Shown in pieces: positions 54,599 to 64,000 of a stretch of DNA of 64,000 bases. The DNA comes from Eucalyptus grandis (lineage: Eukaryota > Streptophyta > Magnoliopsida > Myrtales > Myrtaceae), in the NCBI RefSeq assembly GCF_016545825.1, contig NC_052620.1, positions 15,190,001 through 15,254,000 on the forward strand. The letters run 5' to 3'. Position 1 is the stretch's first letter; the number at the start of each line of letters is the position of its first letter. Under the pieces are notes generated by a model. The model was not told the DNA's origin. It ran no database searches and saw only the letters and a program-made list of their open reading frames with translations. The position numbers and the translations under genes were made by a program.

Positions 54599-56431
54599 AT
54601 GCTCCACCAGAATCCGGTCGTGTCCGATGTACTCGCTACAGCCGTGTCCGGCGGCACCGCTCTCACGGTTCTCCGGTTGTTTGAAGAAACAGCTAAGCGA
54701 GGCGTCTTTGACCAGGTTCGGACAGGATTACTCCCTACTTCCTTTGCTTGTTCCATAAATTTCCTGCTGGCGATGCTGTCTCGGGATGCTCGGCTGTTTC
54801 GTTTTACTCATTAGACCAAATTTTATTCGCATCTCAAATAACTCGTGTTGACCAGTTGATTTGGGGCGGTGGAGATTACCCATCCAAATCATATCAACCA
54901 ATCGCAAACTCGAGCAGAGCGACCTGAACTTGACCTGTCCCCCGGGCTTGCGGAGTGTATGGACCTGAAATATTGCTGACTGTCCCAACTCGTGCCCCTA
55001 AATTATAGAAAAAAATTTGCATCTCAAAGCAGTCCTTGTAAACAGAGTAGTTCTAGACCTGATTGCTGTTTTCAAGCCGTTTGTTATATTTAAATGTCTT
55101 TGTTTGTGTCCCTCGTTCAGAAACTTAACAGGAAGCTTGTTCATGTAAGCTTTGGATTAGTTTTCATGCTTTGCTGGCCACTGTTCAGGTAATCTTAAGA
55201 CTACACCACTTTTTTTCTTTTTTCTAAATTCCTAATGGATTATTAGTTTGGTGAGGTGGCTATTGCTGATAAATTGCAGTTCTGGGCATCGAGGTGCGCT
55301 TTTAGCTGCTTTGATTCCAGGGGTTAATATCATCCGCATGCTTCTTCTGGGATCTGGCATTTGGAAAGATGAGGCGACGGTGAAGTCCATGACCAGATTT
55401 GGGGACCGCAGGTTCGTAACTCGAGTTATTTGGTATCCGCATTGCATTGACGACAGAGGTGAATCAGGTTTGATAGGATTACATCGCTTGTATTTAAATA
55501 ATTGCAGTACTGATCTCTAAACTTGTTATTCGATTGGTGATCTACTCGATCAAGCAATTTGATTTAGTCAAGATTTTCAGGGAACTTCTTGAAGGGCCGC
55601 TATTCTATGTTCTCACAATCACATTTGCTTGCGCGTATTATTGGAGGACTTCGCCAATCGCAATTGCAGCAATATGCAACCTCTGCGCCGGAGATGGTGC
55701 ACTAATCTAACTCCCCATTATTTCTTGCTTGTTATACTGGCATAGGTTCAATGACTGGTAACTGCAAAAGTAAAGGGACATACTAAGGACTTCTTCAGTG
55801 TCATGGACCTAAATGTTGAGAAATAATATTACAGTGCTTAATGCCACAAATGATAATGGGGTGAAGTTATTTCCTTAATTTAATAGAATAAATGATGTTA
55901 TCTTCAGTCAAGGCTTAGAATGATACATAGATATCAAACCGCGTGACGAGAGATGTGGTCATCAGTTCAAAGGAATCACATAATTTTCCCAAATATCCGA
56001 AAACTAAAGAGGGCGGGCTTAAGCCTAGACACCTGGTTTTGCCTGATTTCAGGTTTTGCGGACATCATCGGAAGGCGGCTTGGCCAACATAAAATTCCCT
56101 ACAACCGTAACAAATCCTTAGCTGGTAGCATTGCAATGGGCTGTGCCGGGTTTTTAGCATCTCTCGGGTAATTCTCAGTCATGTGTTTGAGGATTCTGTA
56201 TAAATCTGATTGAGTGGTGGCCTTATTGGTTACAATTTGCTTATGTTTACAAGGTTTATGTCCTATTTTTCTTCATTTGGTTATATCCGAGGAAGTTGGG
56301 AGATGGCTTCGGGTTTCTTGGTGGTCTCTCTTGCTTCTGCTCTGGTGGAATCACATCCTCTGAGCTCTCGGCTCGACGACAATCTCACAGTTCCCTTAAC
56401 TTGTGCATTGGTGGGGAGCCTTGTTTTCTAG
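54599..56431 (+). CDS. Farnesol kinase / phytol kinase family protein (FOLK-like)
   Basis: CTP-dependent polyprenol kinase family: phosphorylates farnesol, geranylgeraniol or phytol in plastid membranes for isoprenoid salvage and tocopherol synthesis. Six exons, 54599-54715, 55121-55188, 55280-55411, 55581-55696, 56053-56167 and 56254-56431, all with GT-AG borders and matching phases, give 241 residues. Motifs in order: VVSDVLATAVSGGTALTVLR, AKRGVFDQ, KLNRKLVHVSFGLVFMLCWP, NIIRMLLLGSGIWKDEATVK, ICNLCAGDG, IIGRRLG, KIPYNRNKSLAGSIAM and ALVESHPLSSRLDDNLTVPL. It is multi-spanning hydrophobic. Exon structure and the last exon fit Arabidopsis FOLK as I recall it, but that is longer by an N-terminal transit peptide. 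Here a Ser-rich 29-codon extension upstream is cut off by TAA (54509-54511), five codons after an in-frame ATG (54494). A conserved GDGxAD reads GDGFAD. Confidence 0.85.
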
Positions 56432-56869
56432 GTGCTTAACATTCATTATGACCGTTTCTCTCCAAGGGAAAGGAAAGCACAATCGTCGGTGTAGAGATAT
56501 TATAATTTTATGTTAGTATTTGGTGTGGATTTTGATATGAATGCAAGTGGATGTGTGTTTGTGGGACAACACAGCAAAGGGTGGAAGAAAACAATAGTTA
56601 TTTTAATGAAAAAAAAAGGATTACAAGGCTGATAGTGATTGGTTTAGTTTTGATAGTTGTTTTCTTTTCTGTATTTATGACCATACAACCAGGCCTATTT
56701 CTAGGCTCCAATAACCGACTCATACAGCAAATCACCTCTGCATTTGTCTGAGATTTTCTTCTTATTTTTAACCTTGACCACAAACTTCAACTACCACTAA
56801 GACTAGAGACTTGTACAGTCTAGGCTTTTCCAGAACAGTAGATTAAAACTTTGACACTCCTTTTCAATC
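56432..56869. other. 3' flank of the kinase gene
   Basis: Likely 3' UTR (TATTATAATTTTATG near 56497) followed by AT-rich sequence. The small frames here are not convincing. Confidence 0.4.
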
Positions 56870-57300
56870 CATTTTTGTGATACTCCGATCATACTTCAAA
56901 ATATCTCAAACTTGATTTGGGATAGTGCTTTAGTAAATATGTCCTCGACTTCTACAGAGTTTTCCAGTGCTTTATCTGTCCAATACTTTCCACTTCTTAT
57001 ATTAAGTGATGTTTTATGGCAATATTTTCTGTTTTTTCGTGAAAAACGAGATAAGACATAGCGATAGCGGACTTGTTATCGCAAAATATTGAAGTAGGTT
57101 TTGTCTGTACCGCTTCAATGTCCTTTAATATTCTACAAAGTCATAATGCCTAACTGGTGATAGTAGCAGCTATGATGTGCTCAGCTTCTGTGGAAAATTT
57201 TTCCACTAAATCCTGCTTTTGGATGCCCATCAGATTATTTTAATAGCTAGTGTAAATGCCAAGCTAGTAGTACTCCTACCGTTGAGTCTGCCAGTAACTG
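56870..57300 (-). mobile_element. Copia RNase H remnant (minus strand)
   Basis: The minus strand reads IFCDNKSAIAMSYLVFHEKT then ENIAIKHH, the RNase H motif of Copia elements (CDNxSAI, then HxRTKHIDIKYH). Further pieces extend to about 57300 with stops. No LTR is identifiable nearby. Confidence 0.7.
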
Positions 57301-57369
57301 TTGTGTAACTAAGTAGCTCTATAGTTGCATTTGACCAATATCAAATGCCATAATATGTTGTTCTTGGTA

Positions 57370-58125
57370 GATGTATTGAGAAGATTGCATGTCAACTTTG
57401 GCCGAACACTTCAAAGTTTTCAATATATTACCACCATAGACCGAGGTGAAGGAGGTGTTTATGTTCGGCGTTCCTTATTATAATGTAATGGACCACATTA
57501 TGCCTGCCATGGTTTGCACTAGACTTAACATTTCACAAACCGTGAGAGCTATTAACTATTACATTAAGCATCCAAGTAGGACTATTAGGAGATTGTGAAA
57601 TGAATCCTTAGAGATAATAGACATTGGTAATGTGTACTAATGGACAAATATGATAGTAAGACCACTGGTTATGTGGATTTAGATCATGACAGAACTTGGA
57701 TGAGCATTTAGGGTATGTGTTTCGTTGACATGGGATGTAATGAGTTGGAAGGTGCCTCTGAAAAAAGACGATGTCACCTTATCTTTGAATGAGGTAGATT
57801 ACATTACACAAACCTTTATAGCGAATGAGGCAATATGGTTGACAAGTTTGCTCTTTGACTTTGGGTTGGAGCAAAATGTGTTATTATACACTATAATAAC
57901 CAATATGCGGTAGATCTATCTTTAATCCTATTTATCATGAGACTAAATATATTGACATCAAGTATCATTTCATCCGGACCGTTATGGCAAGGGGTAAGGT
58001 TGTTGTGAGGAAGATCTTGATAGTAGAGAACCCATCAATTATAATGACGAAACCTATTCCTTTGACAAAGCTCAAGCTATGCTAGAGCTCTTGCACTTAG
58101 GAAGTATGAATGCCCATCATAAGCA
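57370..58125 (+). mobile_element. Copia RT/RNase H remnant (plus strand)
   Basis: The plus strand reads FGVPYYNVMDHIMPAMVCTR (RT end), TIRRL, TGYVDLDHD, then LSLNEVDYITQTFIANEAIW (RNase H Glu region), LLFDFGLEQNV, then KYIDIKYHFIRTVMARGKVV in a shifted frame and MTKPIPLTKL. The order is correct for Copia, with many stops. It is cut at 58130 by the Gypsy LTR. Confidence 0.75.
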
Positions 58126-58130
58126 TTGGA

Positions 58131-61100
58131 TGTGACATCCCGATTTTCCAATTCTGGTTTCAATTAAATAAGTCGGGCATTTCATCTTCGCGTCTATAGC
58201 TTTTTTCTCTGACTTGGCCACTCACGAGATAACTAGTCTATCAGGTGAAGCCGTTAAGGAATCTAAACGCAATAAACTTGAGAATTCGACCATGAATCGG
58301 CTACTCGACCGTATTAATCTGCAAGGATCATTACGACCTGCATTTGTCGGAATCAAACGGAGATCGGTAATAGGTCGATTCGGCGAGATATGTGATTAGA
58401 GTGTGGGTGATTCCACCTGATCGCAATATCCTCGTCGACCGGCACTAGACCGATTCTTCCGTCGTTTTAGGTACCACTTCGTGTACGTAATCGAAATCTC
58501 GAGATTTCTACGACAATCGAGAGTCGCTAAGGTGTCGAAGATGCACTTTGTGGCTTGAGAATAATCAACCACGGGTCAATTGCGAAAAATTCTAAAAGCT
58601 ACCCGGTAGATTAGGACGTGCTAAAGTCGTGCCGGATTGAATTTAGTGAAATTGAACCCGATTACGAAATTGGAAGTTCTGTCAAGTCACAATTCATTTT
58701 AGGAATGTCGACTCATCTCCGGAAGATTTTTCTACAAACCGAGATTTTTGTAAAAAAAGCAAAGTAAAGTTTTTATGTTCGGGATTGTCGGAGGGCCATT
58801 TTAATCGAATCTTCGGGATGCAAGTTGGATCATTTGATGGGGAAATGTCATGAGAAGGCCGATGACACATGGGTTAATTTAATTGAGCTTCAATTGAATG
58901 GAATTGATTGAGGATTGATTAAATTAAGTGTACAAGAATTGGACCCCGGTGGAAAATGAAATTGCAACCATTGGAAGAGGTTGTGGAGGATTGGGTGAGT
59001 GGATTGTGACATCATCCATGAGGTCATGGTGGGGCCAAAGAGAGAGAGAAAGAGAAAGAGAAAAAGAGAGAGAGAACCGGTCTTCTTCTTCCTCCCCTTC
59101 TCTCTTCCGTCGCTTCTCTCCATCTCTCCCTGCTGTGCGAGACCTCAGCAGACCAGAAGAACCGCCGAGCAGCCCCATCGTCGCACGCCTCACACCAGAA
59201 CACCACCGCAAGCCACCGGAGACCGTCGCTCGTCCAACCGCACGCAGCTCCGCCCCTCTCTCCTTCCTGCTGCCATCGACTTCCTCATCTCCTTCTTGGT
59301 GCTGCTCGATGTCAGCGAATCCAGGAAAAACGCCCGAAGCAGCCAGCAGTCAGTCGACCGGCCCCGCGCGCACCGCTTGCCCGCCGTCAGTCCACTCGCG
59401 AGCTCCCGCGCTCGCCGTCCAGCTCGCGTGCTGTTCGCGCGTCCGAGCTGTTCACGCCAGTCGCCCTGGCCTCTTCGCCATTTCCCGAGCTTCCCTGAGT
59501 GTTGTTGAAGTCGCCTGAGTAGTTGCTACCGTCGTCCAGCAGCCGGAACCACCGCCTGGACCGCCGAAGCCCCGCTTTGCCCGTTTCCAACAAGCCGAGT
59601 CGCTGGTTCTTCTTCTCTGTTCCAGCGGCCATTTCAGATCTGGTGGAGCTCAGCCGGAGCCGTCCAACCCACCTCCGGCCACCGTGAAACCCCGCCTAGG
59701 TCCGATTTGGTCTCCCCGTCCATCTAGGCCCTTGTGCGCCTCAATTGGTGCCGGATCCGCCCTGAACCAGCAATGGACAGAAGCTGGAAAAATGGGTATG
59801 GCAGCGGCTATTTGGCCCGTTTTGGCCGGCTTCCCGACCTCGGAAGCTAGGCCCGCCTTGGAGACTATTGACCCTCGCGTCGTCCTCGTCGTTTTGAGCC
59901 GTTCGGCTCGTTAATCGAGTGAGTTTATCCTCTAATTCTTGCTTAGTGAGTTAATGATGCTTAGGGGTGTTTAGATTAGTCTAATTAGGTTTATGTGATT
60001 AAATTAGATTATTTTAATGTAAATTAGATTAGTTGTATGATTAGTTTAATGGATGTTTAATTAGGGCTAATTGTATGATTAAATTAGTGTAATCTTGTTT
60101 ATGCCCTAATTAATTATTTTTAATTATTTATTTATTTCGAATTTTTAAATATTATTTTATTAAATTATATTATTATAATATAATATTTAATTATTTAATT
60201 TTCGGAATTAAATTTAATTATTTAATAATTTCGAAAATTATCTTAGGGATGGCGGTCGTTAGAATTTCGCGGCGATCGCGGCGGTGTGGTCGGTTTGTGT
60301 TAATTGTATGTTTAAATTGAGAAATTGAGTGATTGATGATTATGGTTAATAATTCCAAAGTGTGGAATTGTGCGAAATTGATGAAGTTGTGGTATTTAAC
60401 TTGAAAATACCCGGTGTTGGCTTTTAGCACCGTAATTGCTTTGTATGACTAGTTTGAATCGATTGGATTGATTGATTGATTGAATTGAGGTATGAGTTGG
60501 TTTATTATTGAATTATCAGCTTTGGCGAGCAATTGGTTTATATATGTATAAGCTTGTGTGAGCATCATTGTCAGCTTGTGTGAGCCTTTGTATGTCACCT
60601 TGTGAGAGCAATGATCATTTATCAGCTTATGAGAGCAATGATCGTTTATCAGCTTGTGAGAGCAACGATCCATATTTCAGCTTGTGCGAGCTATCATCTA
60701 TGTATATATCAGCTTGTGAGAGCATTGCATCCATTTCAGCTTGTGCGAGCCGTAATTGTATTGATGGATGAATAGATGGTATGGTTTAATAGATGATATG
60801 AATTGATAGATGTGTGGATCATATAATATCAATTGGATTGACTGAATTGATAGATCGATGGGTATGTCGGTAGTTTCAGCTTGTGCGAGCATTGTTTGAA
60901 TATGAATTGTACTGACGTGCAGGAAAGGGACTGAGGCGAGGTAAGTCCTTTATTCTATTTGTGTGGCTAGAGCACCTTGAGGCGTATTTTCTCCTAATTG
61001 AGTTTTAGAGGGTAGGACTCGGCTGAGACGTAGTCTCATCCCGGTTGTGGGATAATATTTCAGGTCCCTGGATGACGGTCGTGGAGGACCGAAAGTCTGA

Positions 61101-61406
61101 GTTCGGAAGGTGGAGGCTGAAGAATCGGTGAACGTGTCGACAAGTTGGTCATAGGACAGTTCCTAGTTGTTGAGCTTGTCTATTTTGTAGACAATCCGGT
61201 GTTGTACATAAACCTATGCGTTTATAAGAAAGCTTGTTTGGTTGTGATTGATTGCACCTTTTCTATCCCAAGTTAGATGTTGTCGGGGATTTGTTTCGCT
61301 TCCGCATGCATAATAAAAATGAATGGGTCGGCAACGTGTCTGGGGAAGTCGCATTTGTATCGACCAGAGTGGGATGTTCGCGCGCTCAGAGGATCGGGGC
61401 GTGACA
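58131..61406 (+). repeat. Gypsy 5' LTR, about 3.3 kb
   Basis: Begins TGTGACATCCCGATTTTCC and ends GATCGGGGCGTGACA, 12 bases before the primer site. It contains a GA run and a CT/Ser-codon-rich GC block (59036-59915) with long frames on both strands (up to 196 codons) that are Ser/Pro/Arg low-complexity and not a recognised protein, a very AT-rich stretch (60000-60240) and a tandem array (60550-60890). The partner LTR is outside, so the boundaries rest on TG...CA and the primer site. Confidence 0.8.
60550..60890 (+). repeat. Tandem array of TCAGCTTGTGAGAGC-type units inside the LTR
   Basis: At least nine units with core CAGCTTGTGNGAGC, spaced about 27 to 40 bases in most of the array and farther apart at its end, with ATCATT/AATGATC spacers. 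Read as protein it gives SACESND-like repeats, an effect of the repetition and not evidence for a gene. Confidence 0.9.
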
Positions 61407-61418
61407 TCCCCGTTTAAG

Positions 61419-61430
61419 TGGTATCAGAGT
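61419..61430 (+). promoter_or_regulatory. Gypsy primer-binding site
   Basis: TGGTATCAGAGT, complementary to the initiator Met tRNA 3' end, 12 bases after the LTR end. Confidence 0.9.
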
Positions 61431-61659
61431 GGGTTTATGAATGGAGTGATAAGGTGCGATTGTTTATGGGATAGTTAGTAGGAATGACTTTTATTTCATG
61501 CTGGTGCATGTGGCTGATAGTTGTTTGGTAAATTGTTTGGTGTGGATCACTCAAATTCTAATATGGGATTAGAATCGGGGAAACAGGTTTCTGTAAAGAT
61601 CCTGTAGATGAGTGATCAGGAGCAGAGGACTCCTAGAGAGAACCTTTAGACCAGTTACT

Positions 61660-62480
61660 CGGGGTGGTAGGCCGACGGGGATCGGTACCCCGAGGTGGTC
61701 GTGGTGGAGCAACGGCTTAGACCGGCGCGAGTGTAAGAGTACCGGCCGCAGTCGGTACTAGTGTAGCACACCCGAGCGATCCTAGATTCAATGGGATCGT
61801 TCAGGCGCTAGTGATCCTTGGAAGCTTGTTGAGTCAGTAAGCTCAGGACCGAGCCACCGCTGTTGCTGCTGTATTTACCGCCACCAGTTTTGTCACCGCT
61901 GTTGTTGCTGCGCCTGTTGAGGCCCAAGCTAAAGTTGTGATCTGGGAGCAAGCTGTTGTATCCGAGTCGAGGTTCAGATTCAGTAGAGATGGAAATCAGT
62001 TGAGGAAGGAGTCTATGATCGTAGACAAGTATTCCATTTCTGTCCAAATGGAAATGTGGGATGGTTAGGTCAGTAATGAATCAGAATGGAGTATGTCGTG
62101 CTGACGGAAGCCGACATGGATTAGCCCCGTGTCCTGGTAAGATGGGTGCTTGTTTTATGTGTAACCAACAGGGTTACCTGGCCAGAAATTGTCTTAGAAA
62201 GCCGATGGGATTGATTGAAAGGAATGCGCCATAGAATGCATCGTGGGGTTTGTAGAGCAGGCCTTCAGTACAAGAAAGAGAGCATGCTGTTACCTAACAG
62301 GAGATAGAGGACTCACTGATTATGTGTCAAGTTTGAGAAAAGAAGTGTGGGTCAGCCTGGTGACCAAGTGCAGTGGGAGCATGCTTTGAATGTGGCAAGC
62401 ATGGCCATTGGGCTAGGAACTGTCCGTGTAAGTCCAAGAGGACTCGAGCATCGCTACCGTCGACATGACGCCACTAGGAT
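61660..62480 (+). pseudogene. Gypsy gag remnant with two zinc knuckles
   Basis: A Gly/Arg-rich stretch is followed by two CCHC knuckles, CFMCNQQGYLARNC (about 62157-62198) and CFECGKHGHWARNC (about 62385-62427), separated by about 190 bases and stops. The capsid part is not recognisable. No DTG/DSG protease motif was found between 62480 and 62800. Confidence 0.7.
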
Positions 62481-62832
62481 GGCGAAAGGAATAGGAATGG
62501 ATTGACCATGCATCGATCAAGGGAAGAATGTTTTTGAGATGTTTTTATCAGAGTAGCGCAACTGGATTTTGTGTGAAAGTTGTGAAGTTTCCGTTGTTGT
62601 AATAAAGTAAAATGAAGATGAATCTCTGACTATAGTTGTAATTGAAGGGTTCGTTTATATATGACCTGGGAGTCATTTATAAAAAGGATTTGGCTCGAGG
62701 AGCTTTCTGCTGTTATGAATCGTGGCAGTGATATAATCCAATTTGTTCAATTAGCGTACGAAAGTCTTGAGTTACTGAAAGTCAGAAAGGACCTTCGATC
62801 CTTGTTGTTCGTCACTGAAGACGACCTGGTTT

Positions 62833-63580
62833 ATGGATGTAGGTTTCCTAATCTATATGGCAACTATAGTGGATGCGACAATTGAGGGACCAAGTAAGGA
62901 GAACTTAGTCGTGGTACAGAAGTTTTCTGAGGTGTTTCCTGAAGAATTGCCAGGTTTGCTGTTAGAAAGAGAAATAGAGTTCGTGATTGAGTTAGCATCC
63001 GAATTAGAGCTAGTCTCTAAGGCTCCTTACCGGATGGCTTTATCTGAGTTGAAAGAACTGAATGTGGAGATGCATGAATTGTTAGATAAGGGATTTTTAC
63101 TTCCCAGTGCATCACCTTGGGAAGCATCAGTCTTGTTTGTGAAGAAGAAGGATGGTTTGTTGCGTTTGTGTATCGATATTCTCCAAGATCGACTTGAGGA
63201 CATGGAATCATCAATTGAGGATTTGAAAGGAAGACATACCGAATTTAGTGTCTCGTACTTGATATGACAATTGTGAGTTCACTGCATTATCGTTTGGTTT
63301 GACGAACACTCTAGCTGTTTGTATGGGTCTGATGAACAGAGTGTTCAAAGGATACTTGGATTAGTTATGATCGTGTTCATTGAAGTTATCCTGGTGTGTT
63401 CAAAGAGTGCTGAGGAGCACGAGAGACATTTGAGGATGATACTTCAGACCTTGAGGACTCTTGAATTTTATGATAAGTTTAGTAGATGCGAGTTTTGGAC
63501 GACTTGTGTTGTGTTCCTAAGTCACGTGATTTCAGGAGAAAAGAATCTCCGTGGATCCCGTCCAAGATTGAAGCAGTGAA
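62833..63580 (+). pseudogene. Gypsy reverse transcriptase, inactive
   Basis: Motifs in order: VVQKFSEVFPEELPGLLLER, SKAPYRMALSELKELNVEMH, LDKGFLLPSASPWEASVLFV, KKKDGLLRLCID, then a deletion removing the RELN...YPLPRID block. Next, across frame changes, come LSFGLTNTLAVCMGLMNRVF and VFIEVILVCSKSAEEHERHL. The catalytic FIDDILVYSK is FIEVILVCSK, so both active-site Asp residues are lost. It ends CEFW...VVFLSHVIS. Confidence 0.85.
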
Positions 63581-63589
63581 CAGTTGGTC

Positions 63590-64000
63590 GAGATTGATTG
63601 CAGTGACAGAGATCAGAAGTTTTCCGGGTTTAGCAAAGTATTACAGAAGGTTTGTGGAAAGGTTTTCAGTATTAGCATCGCCGTTGACTCGACTACTAAA
63701 GAAAGAAAAGAAGTTCGTGTGGACAGACAAGTGCAAGCGTAGTTTTCAAGAGCTTAAGAAGAGGCTGACTACCGCACTTGTGCTGACCATTCCATCTGGT
63801 CCTAGAGGTTACGAGATCTACAATGGTGCGTCGTTTAGAGGATTGGGTTGCGTGCTAATGCAGCATGGCAAGGTTGTTGCATACTCGTCCCGCTAGTTGA
63901 GACCTCATGAGTTAAATTATCCGACGCATGACTTAGAACTCGCAGTAATAATTTTCGCTCTTAAGATTAGAGATTTTGTTAGTGTGAAGAAAGACGCTAG
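63590..64000 (+). pseudogene. Gypsy RNase H region
   Basis: RSFPGLAKYYRRFVERFSVL, then ASPLTRLLKKEKKFVWTDKC (connection), then EIYNGASFRGLGCVLMQHGK and VVAYSSR, a stop at 63895-63897, then LRPHELNYPTHDLELAVIIF and ALKI to the window end. The first RNase H Asp (canonical VYTDAS) is Asn in IYNGAS. The Glu of HDLELA is kept. Confidence 0.85.

Larger units (their letters stand above)
58131..64000 (+). mobile_element. Ty3/Gypsy LTR retrotransposon, 5' part, continues beyond window
   Basis: Starts with an LTR (58131-61406), then a primer site, gag with two zinc knuckles, RT and RNase H, all on the plus strand and degenerate. RT wording (EFVIEL, KAPYRMALSELKEL) is that of plant chromovirus-type elements (Tekay/Del group, inferred). 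It inserted at the end of the Copia remnant. The 3' half lies outside the window. Confidence 0.9.

Noticed and set aside
58924..59914. Frames of 169 and 196 codons near 59 kb
   Set aside because: They are inside the Gypsy LTR; Ser/Pro/Arg-rich, overlapping in several frames, no splice structure and no recognised domain.
60449..60892. Repetitive small proteins (SACESND-like and CSHKLINDH-like)
   Set aside because: They are translations of the tandem array in the LTR, open on both strands simply because the unit length keeps frame.
1..64000. CRISPR arrays, operons, tRNA or rRNA genes
   Set aside because: No regularly spaced repeat-spacer structure, no polycistronic arrangement and no tRNA or rRNA sequence was recognised; initiator tRNA similarity occurs only as retrotransposon primer sites.

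Overview
The window is eukaryotic plant nuclear DNA, most likely from a eudicot tree. Four things show this: introns with GT-AG borders, a TIR-NB-ARC-LRR resistance gene (a class absent from grasses), a plastid-type isoprenoid alcohol kinase gene, and many plant LTR retrotransposons and short terminal-inverted-repeat (TIR) elements. The TIR domain wording resembles the large Myrtaceae (Eucalyptus-type) TNL families, but this is recall rather than a search.

Layout, left to right. 1-539: LINE endonuclease fragment. 653-1368: PIF/Harbinger-like element with TAA target duplication. 1640-3955 and 11880-13806: two diverged copies of one non-coding segment. 4173-6312: candidate solo LTR. 7282-9675: exons of an En/Spm-type transposase-like gene with a BED-like finger, now broken. 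14434-14630: GRF zinc-finger remnant. 16041-16969: three minus-strand host-gene fragments in a row (an unidentified last exon, a RAB6-interacting golgin first exon, an IST1-like first exon). 17443-18499: PIF-like element. 19438-25793: young but coding-dead Copia element (TSD TAAAC), inserted in a repeat that also duplicates the unidentified exon. 26749-31646: frameshifted TNL gene, minus strand. 34366-40961: two sister MITEs, the second split by a 5.4 kb Copia element (TSD ATTTG). 41144-43659: PIF-like element carrying a DNA-3-methyladenine-glycosylase-like gene fragment. 43992-46158: wax-synthase-type acyltransferase gene with a frameshift and a lost splice donor. 47839-53700: MITEs, a long inverted repeat, a degenerate minisatellite and a second LINE fragment. 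54599-56431: a farnesol/phytol kinase gene whose six exons join in frame. 56870-58125: two Copia RNase H remnants in opposite orientation. 58131-64000: a Ty3/Gypsy element with a 3.3 kb 5' LTR, running off the window.

Host genes: only the farnesol/phytol kinase keeps an open spliced frame, and even there a stop sits between an upstream in-frame ATG and a Ser-rich, transit-peptide-like stretch. The wax synthase and TNL loci carry single-base lesions, several in G runs, so either pseudogenisation or assembly indels could explain them.

No operon-like or CRISPR-like system is present. The interesting biology is transposon architecture: a non-autonomous Copia element that seems to have moved after losing its reverse transcriptase core, capture of host gene pieces by TIR elements, TIR families with AT-rich arms around GC-rich cores, precise nesting, and a tandem array inside a Gypsy LTR.
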